A stretch of DNA of 64,000 bases from assembly GCA_002205965.3 (NCBI GenBank), contig NADL03000579.1, positions 620,001 through 684,000 of the forward strand, given 5' to 3'. Below the pieces are notes generated by a model. It saw only the letters and a list, made by a program, of their open reading frames with translations, was not told where the DNA came from and made no database searches. The DNA comes from Kappaphycus alvarezii. Taxonomy: Eukaryota; Rhodophyta; Florideophyceae; Gigartinales; Solieriaceae. A program made the translations under genes and the position numbers. Positions 41,791-51,366 of the stretch are shown here, one piece after another. Position 1 is the stretch's first letter; the number at the start of each line of letters is the position of its first letter.

Positions 41791-42615
41791 CACGAGTGTA
41801 GAATATTCAGCGAAATGTGGAAGATTTTTTTGAAACTGGACCACCAGGAATTCACTTGCAAACTATACTGTAGAGTCTTACTGTATGAAGAAGAGGGAGA
41901 CTTCATAGGAATATTTCGAGGCGTGTGAGGAATACAGTACAAAATTTCTGCATGAGCCAAGAAAGTTGTAGGGACCGAATTCTTTTGAATTTTCAATTAA
42001 TATCGACTGAAATATGATGCCAAAAAGAGTTCAATAGCGGGTCGCAAGATCTATCGCTAGCTAGTCTAGTGTGGAGTAAAATTCACTACCGATGCATATG
42101 ATTCCTCCCTAGAAACAGCAGTCAATGACTCTACGCAGCAAAGCACCCAAACTTTTCCCCAGGCAGTGCGTTTTACAGTTCCCCTTAAGTGCTGTGTATG
42201 TACAGTAGTTGACGGCAAACGAGGTGCGCTTGTTACGTTGTCTAGTCACATTCTCAGCCTACCAAACTCTCGCAGTAAACACAGCCCCTTTTTCTCCTCA
42301 CGGACTTGTTGCACAGCCTGCCACAAGGTTTGAAATTAGGCTCATAGAAATACCAACTTTCGCATCCCTCGCACTGTCTTACTCGTTCCACCTCCTCACG
42401 GCCAATGCAGCAAACTCTGTTATTGGTAATACACAGACCTGCCCCACTAGTCTTAGGAAAATTGCCTTCCTACACTCCTATTCAGTAATGCAACCCTACC
42501 GTATTTCCCATGTCTTACTGGTAGAGCGGGAAATGTCGGGATTTTACTGTACTCCTTTTGAAAAATTTACATCAAATAGTTTCTACGGTATCCACTGCAG
42601 GATCCGACTATGGGG
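41791..42615. other. No recognisable gene; one 136-codon plus ORF
   Basis: ORF 42209-42619 (start TTG/GTG-like, Ser/Thr/Phe-rich) has no recognisable domain and abuts the LINE-A tail; probably fortuitous. TACTGTA words occur near 41873-41890. Confidence 0.3.
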
Positions 42616-42840
42616 CTAGGAACTAACCGGATGGTCCACGTCGGTCTCTTGCAGCGGCATGCGTGAGCAGATGGCCTTAGCGATAGACGACCAGATGATG
42701 CATCGAAGACGCTGATACACACGCCGGCATATCACGCCTGTATTCGTATCATGCTTCCGCGCTATTCGCGGGATTAACTCCTCAAGCTGTACTCCTGGAA
42801 GATATACTCGATCTATCTCTGAGTGCCAAGACAACCACAA
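42616..42840 (-). pseudogene. LINE-A copy 4: extreme C-terminus
   Basis: 74 codons: VQLEELIPRIARKHDTNTGV then ICRRVYQRLRCIIWSSIAKA ICSRM, aligning with the tail of the 1-675 copy (IEGLLPHIAEKFGTPVGVICKHVLSRISCTIWLSIAQAIFS). This supports that tail as a genuine conserved C-terminal part of LINE-A. Confidence 0.65.
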
Positions 42841-43086
42841 CCGACTGAAAAGAGCATGTCGGCACTGTAATGGGGAGGAATAAAGGAACCTACTGTCTAT
42901 CAGACCATTGTCCTTCCATGATAAGATAGTTTAGGGCTAGTTTTTATAAGGGGCAAATTGGGTTGGTTCGCTGCGAGTAATGGAAAGGTTGGCAGTCCTA
43001 CGTACTTCTACGTAAAGAATATTATCTTCTATTTTTTGTGCGAACCTATAGTTTAACATGATCTTCAACCGCATGCACGGCACTGA

Positions 43087-43482
43087 ATGGATAACTTCAT
43101 CGATGATCTAGAGCTCTCACTACGGCCACAAGCAATTGACGTCTTCATAGTCAGGCCCGTCACCGCACGCGCCGTGCCTCAGTTTCGCTGCCCTCCAGCT
43201 GGCGCCACGACCGGAATCGAAGCACAGAAAACGCCACGCCACGCCACCCTGTGCTTTTCTGTCAACGCCAAGTTTCACCCTTTCGGCTTCGACACATACG
43301 GTGCCGTCGGGAAATCTCCCCAAGCACTGCTCGCCTACCTCGCCTCCCACTTCGCTCGTCGCCGTGGTACGAGCTCGACTACTGAATACCCCTGCCTCGT
43401 CACTACGACCCCGCCCCTCTCTCTACAGCTCACGAAAGACTTCGTAGCTCGTAGATCGCTTGCCCTGGCCACTCCCGAATGA
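43087..43482 (+). pseudogene. LINE RLE C-terminal fragment (family B-like)
   Basis: 131 codons from an ATG: AIDVFIVRPVTARAVPQFRC (DVTV-like RLE Asp), EAQKTPRHATLCFSVNAKFH, PFGFDTYGAVGKSPQALLAY, ASHFARRRGTSS. The block order matches LINE-B (VDVTVAHP - EREKHRHYGTYC - VGIDIYGALGDDG - FAASRRGSS) but divergence is large. Open frame, no RT, stop TGA 43480. A 5'-truncated member of a third sub-family. Confidence 0.6.
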
Positions 43483-43916
43483 CCTCTTTCCTCCCCTAAT
43501 AAAAATTCCTTTCTTTAATTTAGGGGGTGGTGACGCTCAGTCAAAACAACCTTTTCGCCAATTTTAACGCTGATTCGAATAAATAAGCACCATTTCCCAC
43601 CCTGTAGGATATTCCGGGCCACAACCGATTATATCTTTCAAATATTAAATCACCCCACATTTTCCTCCTTCCCACTCGATAAACTTCGACTTCACTCAAT
43701 GAAGTAAAGATTCTCACTTGAGTATTACGGTAATTTATCAAAATTTAATCTTTCAGAAGCTTCTGATAGAAGCATTAGCCAAAGGGGTAAGGTTTGGGTG
43801 GTTTACAGTACTCTTGGAAGAAATATCTGATCTACTAGAACTTTTTCACAGTTATTCAGTAATCATAGAGTTGATTAATTTAATTATTGCTGGCCTATCT
43901 TCCCCTTCTGGTAGAT
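43483..43916. other. No recognisable gene
   Basis: A/T-rich, frames short. A polyadenylation-like AATAAAAATTCC lies 18 bp after the LINE fragment stop. Confidence 0.35.
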
Positions 43917-44135
43917 GGGGGAATTGGGTTGGTTTACTGTGAGTAATGGAAAGGTTGGGAGTCCTCTGTACTTGTAATGAAACCATTGGCAGGACCTAGT
44001 AGATTGGAGTGCCATCCACAGCTTTCGACGCATCGTACGGTTTCGCAATTGGCTTGACAATGATACGATATCTACGCTCCGGTACGAATGTACTGGATAC
44101 CAACCCACATATCTACCACAGTAAACTAACCCCCC
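43917..44135. mobile_element. MITE M1, apparently complete (219 bp)
   Basis: Terminal inverted repeats: left GGGGGAATTGGGTTGGTTTA CTGTG, right CACAGTAAACTAACCCCCC. No coding capacity. Partial copies occur at 35092-35164 plus 36129-36141, 42951-43018 and 60851-60950. TSD unclear (possibly AT). Size, TIRs and copy number fit a miniature inverted-repeat transposon. Confidence 0.65.
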
Positions 44136-44426
44136 ATTTACACATTATTGAAAACACAGTGCATCACGTTATGATATGAGTAAATACGTATTTACTGAGC
44201 AGTTACTCAAAGTCCGCCTATCTTACCAAAAGATAAATATCCCATATTTGCGCGGCAAATACCCGCGCTCTCAGTAAGTACAAAACTATCAATTTAGACC
44301 TGCGGATTCGGTCTTCTGCGGAGTGACTCGGTAACTACGTAATTGGTCTATCTCTGCCCTCCCTGTAGGGGATTTCTCCAGTCCACACACGTGAGTCTCC
44401 CAAACTGAACACCGGCCTGTCTTCAT
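44136..44426. other. Upstream flank of the DDE transposase; possible TIR at 44327-44349
   Basis: CTCGGTAACTACGTAATTGG TC resembles the reverse complement of 45901-45925 (TCAGTAATCACGCAATTAGT). A palindromic GTAAATACGTATTTAC is at 44180-44195. Confidence 0.35.
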
Positions 44427-45751
44427 ATGCTCAGTTCCCACTCTGCCGACAACAGAATGGCTACAATCAGCGCCACAGACGCAAACGCAACTATCGCCCT
44501 ATTTGCGGAGCGAGCAGCCGAACATTCAGCAGAGCTCGACGACTGCAACTCAGAACCAGACAACCAATATTCTGATGAAGAGAATGACAGCGAGTGTCCC
44601 ATTTTAGACTCGTTCTACGTAGCTGGCGGTTCAGCTACCATTTTCAAAAAGATTAATTTCAACGCCAGGCAGTTTCAAATGATTTGGGACAAGTTTTCCG
44701 AACCTATGAAAAATTGATACCGTGGGAAAAGGGAAGCGCTCGAAGCACACCGTAAAAGACTGTTCATCTCTTCATGATGATGGTAGTCCTCAAACTGGGC
44801 GGAGCATGGGATTTCCTCGCAAGAATCTTTGGTACGAGGGCCCTTCGTTCGAAAGTCTAATGATGTCCTTTATGCGCAACATATCAGAGCAGATCTACGA
44901 CTATTGCGTTGAATCTTTGCTTCAAGATAAACCAATGAGGAAGATTTTGGATGAAGGCAAATCTTTTCCTAACTTTCTATACGCACGATATGCAATGGAA
45001 GTCACGGTTCAGCAGGCTAGTCGGCCGCCGGGGAACGTTCAAGAGGGACGTGGTTATTTCATCGGAAAACTTAAGTTATAGGGTTTAAAGTTCGGGTGTC
45101 CGTCCTACTTTTTGGAATTGCTGTTGGGTGCAGTAAAAGCTTTCCAGGATCAGTTTTGGATATTGATAATTACCAACGCGTGCGCAAATGGTATGAAATT
45201 GCTGTGAGGAAATCAGAGGACGATACTGGTGTAATTTACGCAGTAATTAGCTTGCAGGAATATCCCAATCATTGGGCTGCGTTGTGCGACAAAAAGTACC
45301 AGGCGGTCTATGGAGTTTTCACGGACAGTGCATCCGAAAAAACCTCAGAACAGCTATTATTCTAAAGAAGATGAGAAGAGTAGTCGCTTGATTGCCTCCG
45401 ATCGAATAGTTGTTGAAAACTAGTCTGGCCGCATGTGTATTTATTGAAGCATCATGTCTAGCAAGTATCCTTAGGGCGAGGGAATGTACTTATGAATTTT
45501 TAAGATTTACCTCGCACTGGCAAACTCTCATGTGAGTTAGGCTTATTTACGCGCTGCAGATAAGGCATTTTACCACAACTTGAAAAACAGGCTATACAAA
45601 ATTGGAGAGAATGTGGTCATTAAGCGTGCTCGAGCGCAAGCAAAATACAGGGCGAAACGTGCAAGACGGATGGATGCACAGTACCGCTCTAGAGGTGTTA
45701 CTGTAGGCTTTCTTGCCGAAGATCAGGATGGAGATACTCAAACTGAGTAAC
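44427..45751 (+). pseudogene. DDE_Tnp_4 (Harbinger-related) transposase relic
   Basis: The frame 44427-44717 gives an acidic N-terminus and FNARQFQMIWDKFSE. After a frame change, YRGKRKRSKHTVKDC and GPSFESLMMSFMRNISEQIY. The first catalytic block FPNFLYARYAMEVTVQQASR has Glu where Asp is expected (YAxDVxxQ), then GYFIGKLKL. Further blocks: SCSKSFPGSVLDIDNYQRV, HWAALCDKKYQAVYGVF (second Asp), RLIASDRIVVEN (Glu), and LANSHVS. A basic C-terminal tail (KYRAKRARRMDAQYRSRG) ends with TAA 45749-45751. It resembles a single-gene transposase family I know from oomycetes. At least five disruptions plus the D-to-E change make it inactive. Confidence 0.7.
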
Positions 45752-46049
45752 TGCATAGTTACTGTTAAATTTGGAAATGATTTGTTTTCAAATAATAGAA
45801 ATTGACTTTCAAGAAGTACAATAGTAAGTAAGAACTTGATGCAACGACAATATATTATCTTGACAAGTTCTGGAGAGACTCAGTAATTACGAAAATATCC
45901 ACTAATTGCGTGATTACTGACAAACTATAATGAAGACCTACTGTAGCTAAAGTAGTGAACCTCTATGTAAAATTGTAGAAAACTAAGGTACAGTTTACTG
46001 TAATGTAGTTTACTGTATAATTCTAGAATATCTTTGCAATTTAATATTT
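45752..46049. other. 3' flank of DDE relic; possible TIR at 45901-45925
   Basis: AT-rich, several TACTGTA words (45930-46015). Candidate right TIR CCACTAATTGCGTGATTACT GAC. Confidence 0.35.
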
Positions 46050-46321
46050 GGTGGAATGATTGGAAAATGATGGGTGAATATGATAAGGGGGCTTCGACGT
46101 GGCTGTGATCCACATCTGGAAGCAAGTCACGCTGTCACGTCTGCATCTCGGTTGCATTTGCATCCGCCGGACTGTAAGCCACTCGAGATATGGCCACGTT
46201 GGCAGCTTACCGTTGCTCAAGGACTTGATGTGCGATCAGAACCCGTCGGACAGGTCTATATAACCGACAACTTGGAAACCTTTTGGCACAACTTCTGGTC
46301 CCTCAAGTCGTCGCTTGTTCT
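46050..46321 (+). repeat. PAT element repeat A1
   Basis: 272 bp, starts GGTGGAATGATTGGAAAATG; contains TATATAA at 46257 that could be a promoter box. Confidence 0.85.
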
Positions 46322-46395
46322 CAACCCTCGAACCAGCTCCGGACGAATCACCGTCTAGGCCGACCTTCACACCCACAACACAACATTCTCCCACA

Positions 46396-47265
46396 ATGTC
46401 GCATGCTGACTCTTCCTCTTCTGCATAATTCGACGCTTCCAGGCTCCCTACGCTGGAAAACAAAGTTACTGGTATCGAAGGCAAGCTCTCCGAAATCGTC
46501 AATCTCCTTACGCCTGAGTCTGAATCTGGTGCTCCCGCCGCTGCTGCCGCTTCCGCTGCCGCTGCCGCCCGGCCGTCTGGTGCCGCAGAGCCTACGTCAA
46601 ATCTTCCTGTCAAGCCCTCAGCCACCGCTGAGGCCTTCAAAGTGGGGCAACTGCAGTTTTCACTGCCGCCACCTACCGCTGAACACGTAGGGGAAGCCTT
46701 CACCGCCCGACGAGCTTACACCGCCACTGGTAACCTCAACAAGTTCTGGAAGCCTTCTACTGTCGCACCGTTTCCCGCGAATCGGTTCATACCGGAACCG
46801 GAGGGACTTTTCGGAAGGATCAAGTCTGCCGACCAGAGGGACGGGTGGGAAGCTTAGGTCCTTTGGAATATCGGGGACAACTGCGAGAACGCCCTCGCCT
46901 GTGCCCATCAAGTTACGGAAGCCCTGCTTGCAAAAGACATCGACGCGGCAACTGAAGCCTTCTCCGTGCTGCATCATTTCCTCTTCGCTTCTTACAATCG
47001 TGTCCTCGAACGTGTCGACTTCTTCGCCGACTCCCTCGAATCTGGAAAATCCGAAGCAATCCTGCTTCAGAAGTATTTGCGCGAGGACGACTTCCCGTAT
47101 TCGTCCGAGCTCTACCGCTCGACGAAGCAAAAGTTTGCCGAGCTCCGCTCCCAAGCCTACGCCAAGGAATTCAATAAGCAGCAAGCTGCTTCGGGAGGTC
47201 GTTGTCAAAACAACCGAGGAGCTCAAAGGAACCCCGCCGCCGCTGACAAGCCGAATTACAAGTAA
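46396..47265 (+). pseudogene. gag: PAT element Gag
   Basis: One frame from ATG 46396, interrupted by TAA 46426-46428 and TAG 46855-46857, ending TAA 47263-47265. N-terminal part: heptad-like LENKVTGIEGKLSEIVNLL (possible coiled coil), then an Ala-rich linker; middle QLQFSLPPPTAEHVGEAFTA and LNKFWKPSTVAPFPANRFIP; C-terminal LHHFLFASYNRVLERVDFFA and a KQQAASGG tail. It has no zinc knuckle. Position ahead of a DIRS-type RT and overlap with it (RT frame begins at 46901) support a Gag role; sequence alone would not. Confidence 0.6.
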
Positions 47266-48415
47266 AGCGATCGCCGTCGCGGTCTTTTCTCTGTGGTATG
47301 ACTCACGTTCTATGGCGCAACACTCAGAGCGCACCTCCTTTCTGGTCCAAAGCCTTTCATTCTTCCAACTTCCTTTTACGTGCGCTTCGTTTCGGAGTGT
47401 ACGAAACCCCCTCACTACTTCCCTTTCCCACACGAAATTCGTTCTCCCTCAGATTCCGGTCGACCCCTCCGACCGGGAATTCTTTGACACCGCAATCAAA
47501 GATGCCCTACACCGTCGTACTTACGAAGAGGTACCGGCCGCTACCGCTCTCGCCCTTCAAAAACAAGGCTACCCAATTTCGAATGCCTTCGTGACAGTGT
47601 CGGGCGAAAAGCAACGGCTGGTCGTGAACTTGTCGCGACAGTCCACCCTGTTCCGGGACATACCCGTCAAGATGGAAACTCTAGAGTCATTTGCTCTAGA
47701 ACTCAACCAGAACGACTGGATGTTCTCGTTTGACATCGCAAAAGGATATCATCACTTTCGACTGCACCCGGATATCCGCAATTGGTTTCTGTTCAAGGTG
47801 GACAATCGATATTTTCGATGCATCGCTTTACCTTTTGGTTGGAAGCTCTCTCCAGCCTACTTTATCAAGTTCATGCGTCCTATGGTCCATTACGCTCGGC
47901 AGCATCTAATACTGCAAATCCACCCGTACATGGACGATTTCCTAGTCGCAGTAAGGCGTCGGTCACGACTTCGAAAAGCCCGTCTGCAAATCTATCGCCT
48001 TCTACGGGCGTGTGGACTTCTGCGCAAGGAAGAAAAGGGGAATTGGGAGGGCTCGCAACGCATAGAGCACCTGGGGTTTGTCCTGGACTCAACTCGGATT
48101 GGTTTGGGGGTCTCAGCACGTCGTATGGAAAAACTGCGGGGCATCTCGCAGCAATTATTACGCCAGGCCCGACGGAACCGCCGGCTAGTCGACGTCCAAC
48201 TATTACGCCACTTCGCCGGAGTGGCCATATCATGCTCCCTCGCAATGCCACTCGCCCGGTTCTACACTCGTTTTCTGTACGACTCTCTCAAGAACACGAC
48301 CAACTCGGGCAAGCGCGTTCGACTACTACACGCCGCAATCCGGGATCTCAAGCACTGGTGGGATCTGAGCATTCAAAGCCAGAGAGGCCCATGTCAGCCC
48401 CATCCCCTACACTAG
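46901..48415 (+). CDS. pol: PAT element reverse transcriptase (DIRS type)
   Basis: 504 open codons in the +1 frame relative to Gag. The conserved RT starts near residue 185: VDPSDREFFDTAIKDALHRR, VNLSRQSTLFRDIPVKMETL, WMFSFDIAKGYHHFRLHPDI (motif A), ALPFGWKLSPAYFIKFMRPM (motif B) and HPYMDDFLVAVRRR (motif C, Y-M-D-D intact, about 47928). Connection helices end at LKHWWDLSIQSQ. The first ~180 residues overlap Gag and read Ser/Thr-rich, so true translation probably begins later or by frameshift. All catalytic residues are present, but the frame ends about 25 bp before RNase H resumes in another frame. Confidence 0.8.
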   Translation: MPIKLRKPCLQKTSTRQLKPSPCCIISSSLLTIVSSNVSTSSPTPSNLENPKQSCFRSICARTTSRIRPSSTARRSKSLPSSAPKPTPRNSISSKLLREVVVKTTEELKGTPPPLTSRITSKAIAVAVFSLWYDSRSMAQHSERTSFLVQSLSFFQLPFTCASFRSVRNPLTTSLSHTKFVLPQIPVDPSDREFFDTAIKDALHRRTYEEVPAATALALQKQGYPISNAFVTVSGEKQRLVVNLSRQSTLFRDIPVKMETLESFALELNQNDWMFSFDIAKGYHHFRLHPDIRNWFLFKVDNRYFRCIALPFGWKLSPAYFIKFMRPMVHYARQHLILQIHPYMDDFLVAVRRRSRLRKARLQIYRLLRACGLLRKEEKGNWEGSQRIEHLGFVLDSTRIGLGVSARRMEKLRGISQQLLRQARRNRRLVDVQLLRHFAGVAISCSLAMPLARFYTRFLYDSLKNTTNSGKRVRLLHAAIRDLKHWWDLSIQSQRGPCQPHPLH

Positions 48416-49326
48416 CGTTACACTCCGACGCCTCCACGTCAATAAGCCAAGGGGGAACACTGGATTCGGACCTTCGTCCAGGGGTCCAGGGAGATTGGGA
48501 AGCACGGGGCCTGTGGGATCCCCTTCTCCGAGTCAAGCCAATCACCTTCCTCGAGCTCCGGGCAGTAATGGACAACATACGGTCGTTCGCCAAGATGCTG
48601 GCCTCCGGCACGCACCTTCGGATCTGGGAGGACAACCAAGCCGTGGTGTTCATCCTGAACGGAATGACTACGAAATCTCGGCCGTTGATGCAAGAACTCC
48701 GAGTGTTACACCGTTTGTTGACTCGTTGAGGAATCTCGGTCGAGTCACGCTACTTACCATCGGCGGTCAATCGCTTCGCAGACCGCCTCTCGAGATTGCA
48801 CACGTTGGACGACTGGAGAATCAATACGACCACCATTCGGCCGCTCCTCCAGAACTTCCCGCCTACAGTTAATCGCTTCGCGCACAATCAGAACAAGGTA
48901 TGCCCTCGTTTCAACAGCGAATTTGCGTGTCCTGTCTCCCTAGGAATAGACGCTTTGAAACAAGATTGGCGCTCGGACATCAACTTTTGGAACCCGCCGC
49001 TCAAACTGATACCGCTGGTGGTCGTGAAAATCTGTAAGGAACTAGCCCGGGGAATACTGGTCACCCCGCATTGGCCCGCACAGCAATGGTACACGCAACT
49101 GCGCCGCTTTGCTCGACCGCACATTTTCGACGCAGACAACCTCTACCTTCCCCCGATCTGGGCTCCGAAAGCCATGCCTTCGCCTCCGTGGAAAATCGCC
49201 GTCTGGAAATCTCGCAGAAGAAGCAGCCACTCTCTCGTTAGCTGTCACGCTGCAACAATCTGTTCTTTCTACGGCTGGGTATGGTGGAACGGATTGGGGA
49301 AGGGTAATTGCGCAATTGATGCATAG
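48390..49326 (+). pseudogene. PAT element RNase H and linker
   Basis: Frame shifted by one base from RT. TLALHSDASTSISQGGTLDS (catalytic Asp), ITFLELRAVMDNIRSFAKML (Glu), LRIWEDNQAVVFILNGM (Asp), MQELRVLHRLLTR, then TGA 48727-48729. Continues VESRYLPSAVNRFADRLSRL (final Asp) and a linker that runs to 49326, overlapping the recombinase frame by about 220 bp. Confidence 0.75.
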
Positions 49327-50254
49327 GGCTAGGGCTCCAAACACTTGGCGTTCGAATGAGATCTTATGGAAAAAATGGAATTTATTTTGTTCTAAGGATG
49401 GTATTGATCCACTATCAGGGAACGAAAGTGCTATTCTCCGCTATCTGGGATGGTTATACAACGAGGGTAACATTAGCGCGGCATCGGTTCGTAACTACCT
49501 ATCAGCCGTCACAACGGCTCACTCACGGGTTGGTCGCTCCCTGATGCTTACACCTTTTATCCAGCTAGCAATTGATGCCTATCAACAGAGTGACCGTGAT
49601 CGCAAGTTGGCCACGGATCCTGCAGGTACAATGGAACGACGAGCGTTGCCCAGCTCGGTGGCTCGCAAGATATCTGCTGCTGCAATCCTTGCTGCAGATT
49701 CGGACTTGGAATTTCTTCGTAACGCCTCCGCTGTCTTGGTCAGCTACGTGTTCTTCGAACGAGGAGAAGCGGGTGTCTCATTACAACTACGCAACATTAC
49801 GGTTGCTCGGGATGCAATAAACATCGCCATCGCACTCCGGAAAAACCAACAACGCGTGGCCCACACCCTCTCCTACACACGCAATTCCAACTTCGACTCA
49901 AGTGTCATTGATTTGGTACAACGGTATGATGCAATTCGCCGCAACAATCGCTCGGGTAGCAAATACTATTGGGCCCTACCGGGAACGCGCTTGTCCACTA
50001 GCGCACGGACGATGACATTATGGCTCAAGTTCTGTCTCACACGTATTCAAGTTTCTCCGCCTCCACAAGTCGCATGGACCTCTCATTCGCTCAGGATGGG
50101 CGCTGCTTCGGAATGTGCGGCCATTGGATTTCAAGAATATCGCATCTTGATTTGGGGTGACTGGTCGGCTGGACAGACGTTTCGCCAGTCTTATTTGGAT
50201 GCACGGGTGTTGCAATGTGATGATTCGTACTTCTTCTTCGGTCACTTGCTGTGA
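49109..50254 (+). CDS. PAT element tyrosine recombinase
   Basis: 381 codons, uninterrupted. N-terminal SAM-like/core-binding half: AQLMHRARAPNTWRSNEILW, ILRYLGWLYNEGNISAASVR, NYLSAVTTAHS. Catalytic half: FFERGEAGVSLQLRN (Arg I), HSLRMGAASECAAIG (H-x-x-R, about 50086), WGDWSAGQTFRQSYLDARV (Trp and nucleophilic Tyr, about 50188). All key residues appear intact. The enzyme would insert the circular cDNA by strand exchange. Stop TGA 50252-50254, 40 bp before B1. Start codon uncertain: conserved sequence begins near residue 65. Confidence 0.85.
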   Translation: MLDRTFSTQTTSTFPRSGLRKPCLRLRGKSPSGNLAEEAATLSLAVTLQQSVLSTAGYGGTDWGRVIAQLMHRARAPNTWRSNEILWKKWNLFCSKDGIDPLSGNESAILRYLGWLYNEGNISAASVRNYLSAVTTAHSRVGRSLMLTPFIQLAIDAYQQSDRDRKLATDPAGTMERRALPSSVARKISAAAILAADSDLEFLRNASAVLVSYVFFERGEAGVSLQLRNITVARDAINIAIALRKNQQRVAHTLSYTRNSNFDSSVIDLVQRYDAIRRNNRSGSKYYWALPGTRLSTSARTMTLWLKFCLTRIQVSPPPQVAWTSHSLRMGAASECAAIGFQEYRILIWGDWSAGQTFRQSYLDARVLQCDDSYFFFGHLL

Positions 50255-50294
50255 CCTCACTCTCGTTATCACGTACCTCTGGTACATTTGGTTT

Positions 50295-50313
50295 TCTCTA
50301 TTGTTTTAAATTC
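50295..50313 (+). repeat. PAT element repeat B1
   Basis: TCTCTATTGTTTTAAATTC, directly abutting A2. B2 at 51348-51366 is identical. Confidence 0.75.
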
Positions 50314-50585
50314 GGTGGAATGATTGGAAAATGATGGGTGAATATGATAAGAAGGCTTCGACGTGGCTGTGATCCACAACTGGAAGCAAGTCACGCTGTC
50401 ACGTCTGCATCTCGGTTGCATTTGCATCCGCCGGACTGTAAGCCACTCGAGATATGGCCACGTTGGCAGCTTACCGTTGCTCAAGGACTTGATGTGCGAT
50501 CAGAACCCGTCGGACAGGTCTATATAACCGACAACTTGGAAACCTTTTGGCACAACTTCTGGTCCCTCAAGTCGTCGCTTGTTCT
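50314..50585 (+). repeat. PAT element repeat A2
   Basis: 272 bp, near identical to A1. Confidence 0.85.
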
Positions 50586-51347
50586 TCCGCCTCTCTCCCT
50601 CCACTCATCCTTCATGGCCGAATCACAAGCCGTCTTTTGTTCTTGATTTATGATTTATGATGATTTATGATGTTATGATTTTATGGATTCAAGTGTCACG
50701 CAAACGTAGCAACGGTGGAAGTTTGATTTGGTTCTGGTCAGAGGATCAACACGCATAATGGTAACGGGCGTATGACCGCGCTACTCTCCTTACAACTCTT
50801 GCGACGCGAACACACCAAATCTAAAGAGTTTACCCAAGCGTACGCATGATGGAACGAATGGAACCGGACAAGGATCTCAGCATCTGGGGAGACACGCCGA
50901 TCACCTCATCCAATTCCACCATTCCATTACTCCCGGTCATTTTTTCTCAGTCCACAGCTCACCTGCCCTCTCGCCGGAATATCCTCTCGCCTACTTGTGC
51001 CTCCCCAGGCCGGCCATTGCTGGCAGCGTACGTGCACTTAAGACAAGTAAGGTTGGCACCAAACGGAAGCTGTCACACTACATCCCTTTGGGGTACCATC
51101 CCCGGAAGAAGCGCCCCGCGCCCATAGCAGCTGTACAGCAGCATCCGGAGATTCGAGTGATCAAGCATTTTTAACCCTGCCTTCACCAGTTCTGTCTCGA
51201 GCAAACGTTCAACACGAAGGTTCAAATCAATCCCAACTACTGGAGCAAGTATGCTGCATAAGTTATCCCTGTTTGCTGTAATGCGTACTTATTTAGTTAT
51301 CCCTGTTGCTGTTAGCTATTTGCTTTGATAAAAGTGTTATGTGTTTC
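50586..51347 (+). other. Region between A2 and B2, with a TGATTTATGAT microsatellite-like patch
   Basis: 50644-50684 is an imperfect (GATTTAT)n run. A 93-codon frame (50846-51127; also SKEFTQAYA / WNEWNRTRISASG in a neighbouring frame) may be a relic of a further element protein, unrecognised. Confidence 0.4.
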
Positions 51348-51366
51348 TCTCTATTGTTTTAAATTC
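51348..51366 (+). repeat. PAT element repeat B2 (3' terminus)
   Basis: Same 19 bases as B1; marks the right end of the element. Confidence 0.7.

Larger units (their letters stand above)
46050..51366 (+). mobile_element. PAT/Ngaro-like tyrosine-recombinase retrotransposon with split direct repeats
   Basis: Order: A1 (46050-46321), Gag, RT-RNase H, tyrosine recombinase, B1 (50295-50313), A2 (50314-50585), about 760 bp, B2 (51348-51366). A1 and A2 are 272 bp and nearly identical (about three differences). B1 and B2 share 19 bp (TCTCTATTGTTTTAAATTC). This A1-B1-A2-B2 plan, RT of DIRS type and a tyrosine recombinase instead of DDE integrase define PAT/Ngaro-type YR elements, which replicate through a circle formed at the repeats and make no target duplication. 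Two stops in Gag, a frameshift before RNase H and a stop in RNase H show this copy is defective. Confidence 0.85.

Noticed and set aside
43087..43482. Stand-alone host protein of 131 residues
   Set aside because: Block order matches the C-terminal RLE region of LINE-B, so it is a truncated LINE.
46236..47433. Long minus-strand ORFs (155 and 257 codons) over PAT Gag
   Set aside because: Antisense to a GC-rich Gag region; Gly/Val/Arg-rich shadow composition, no motif.
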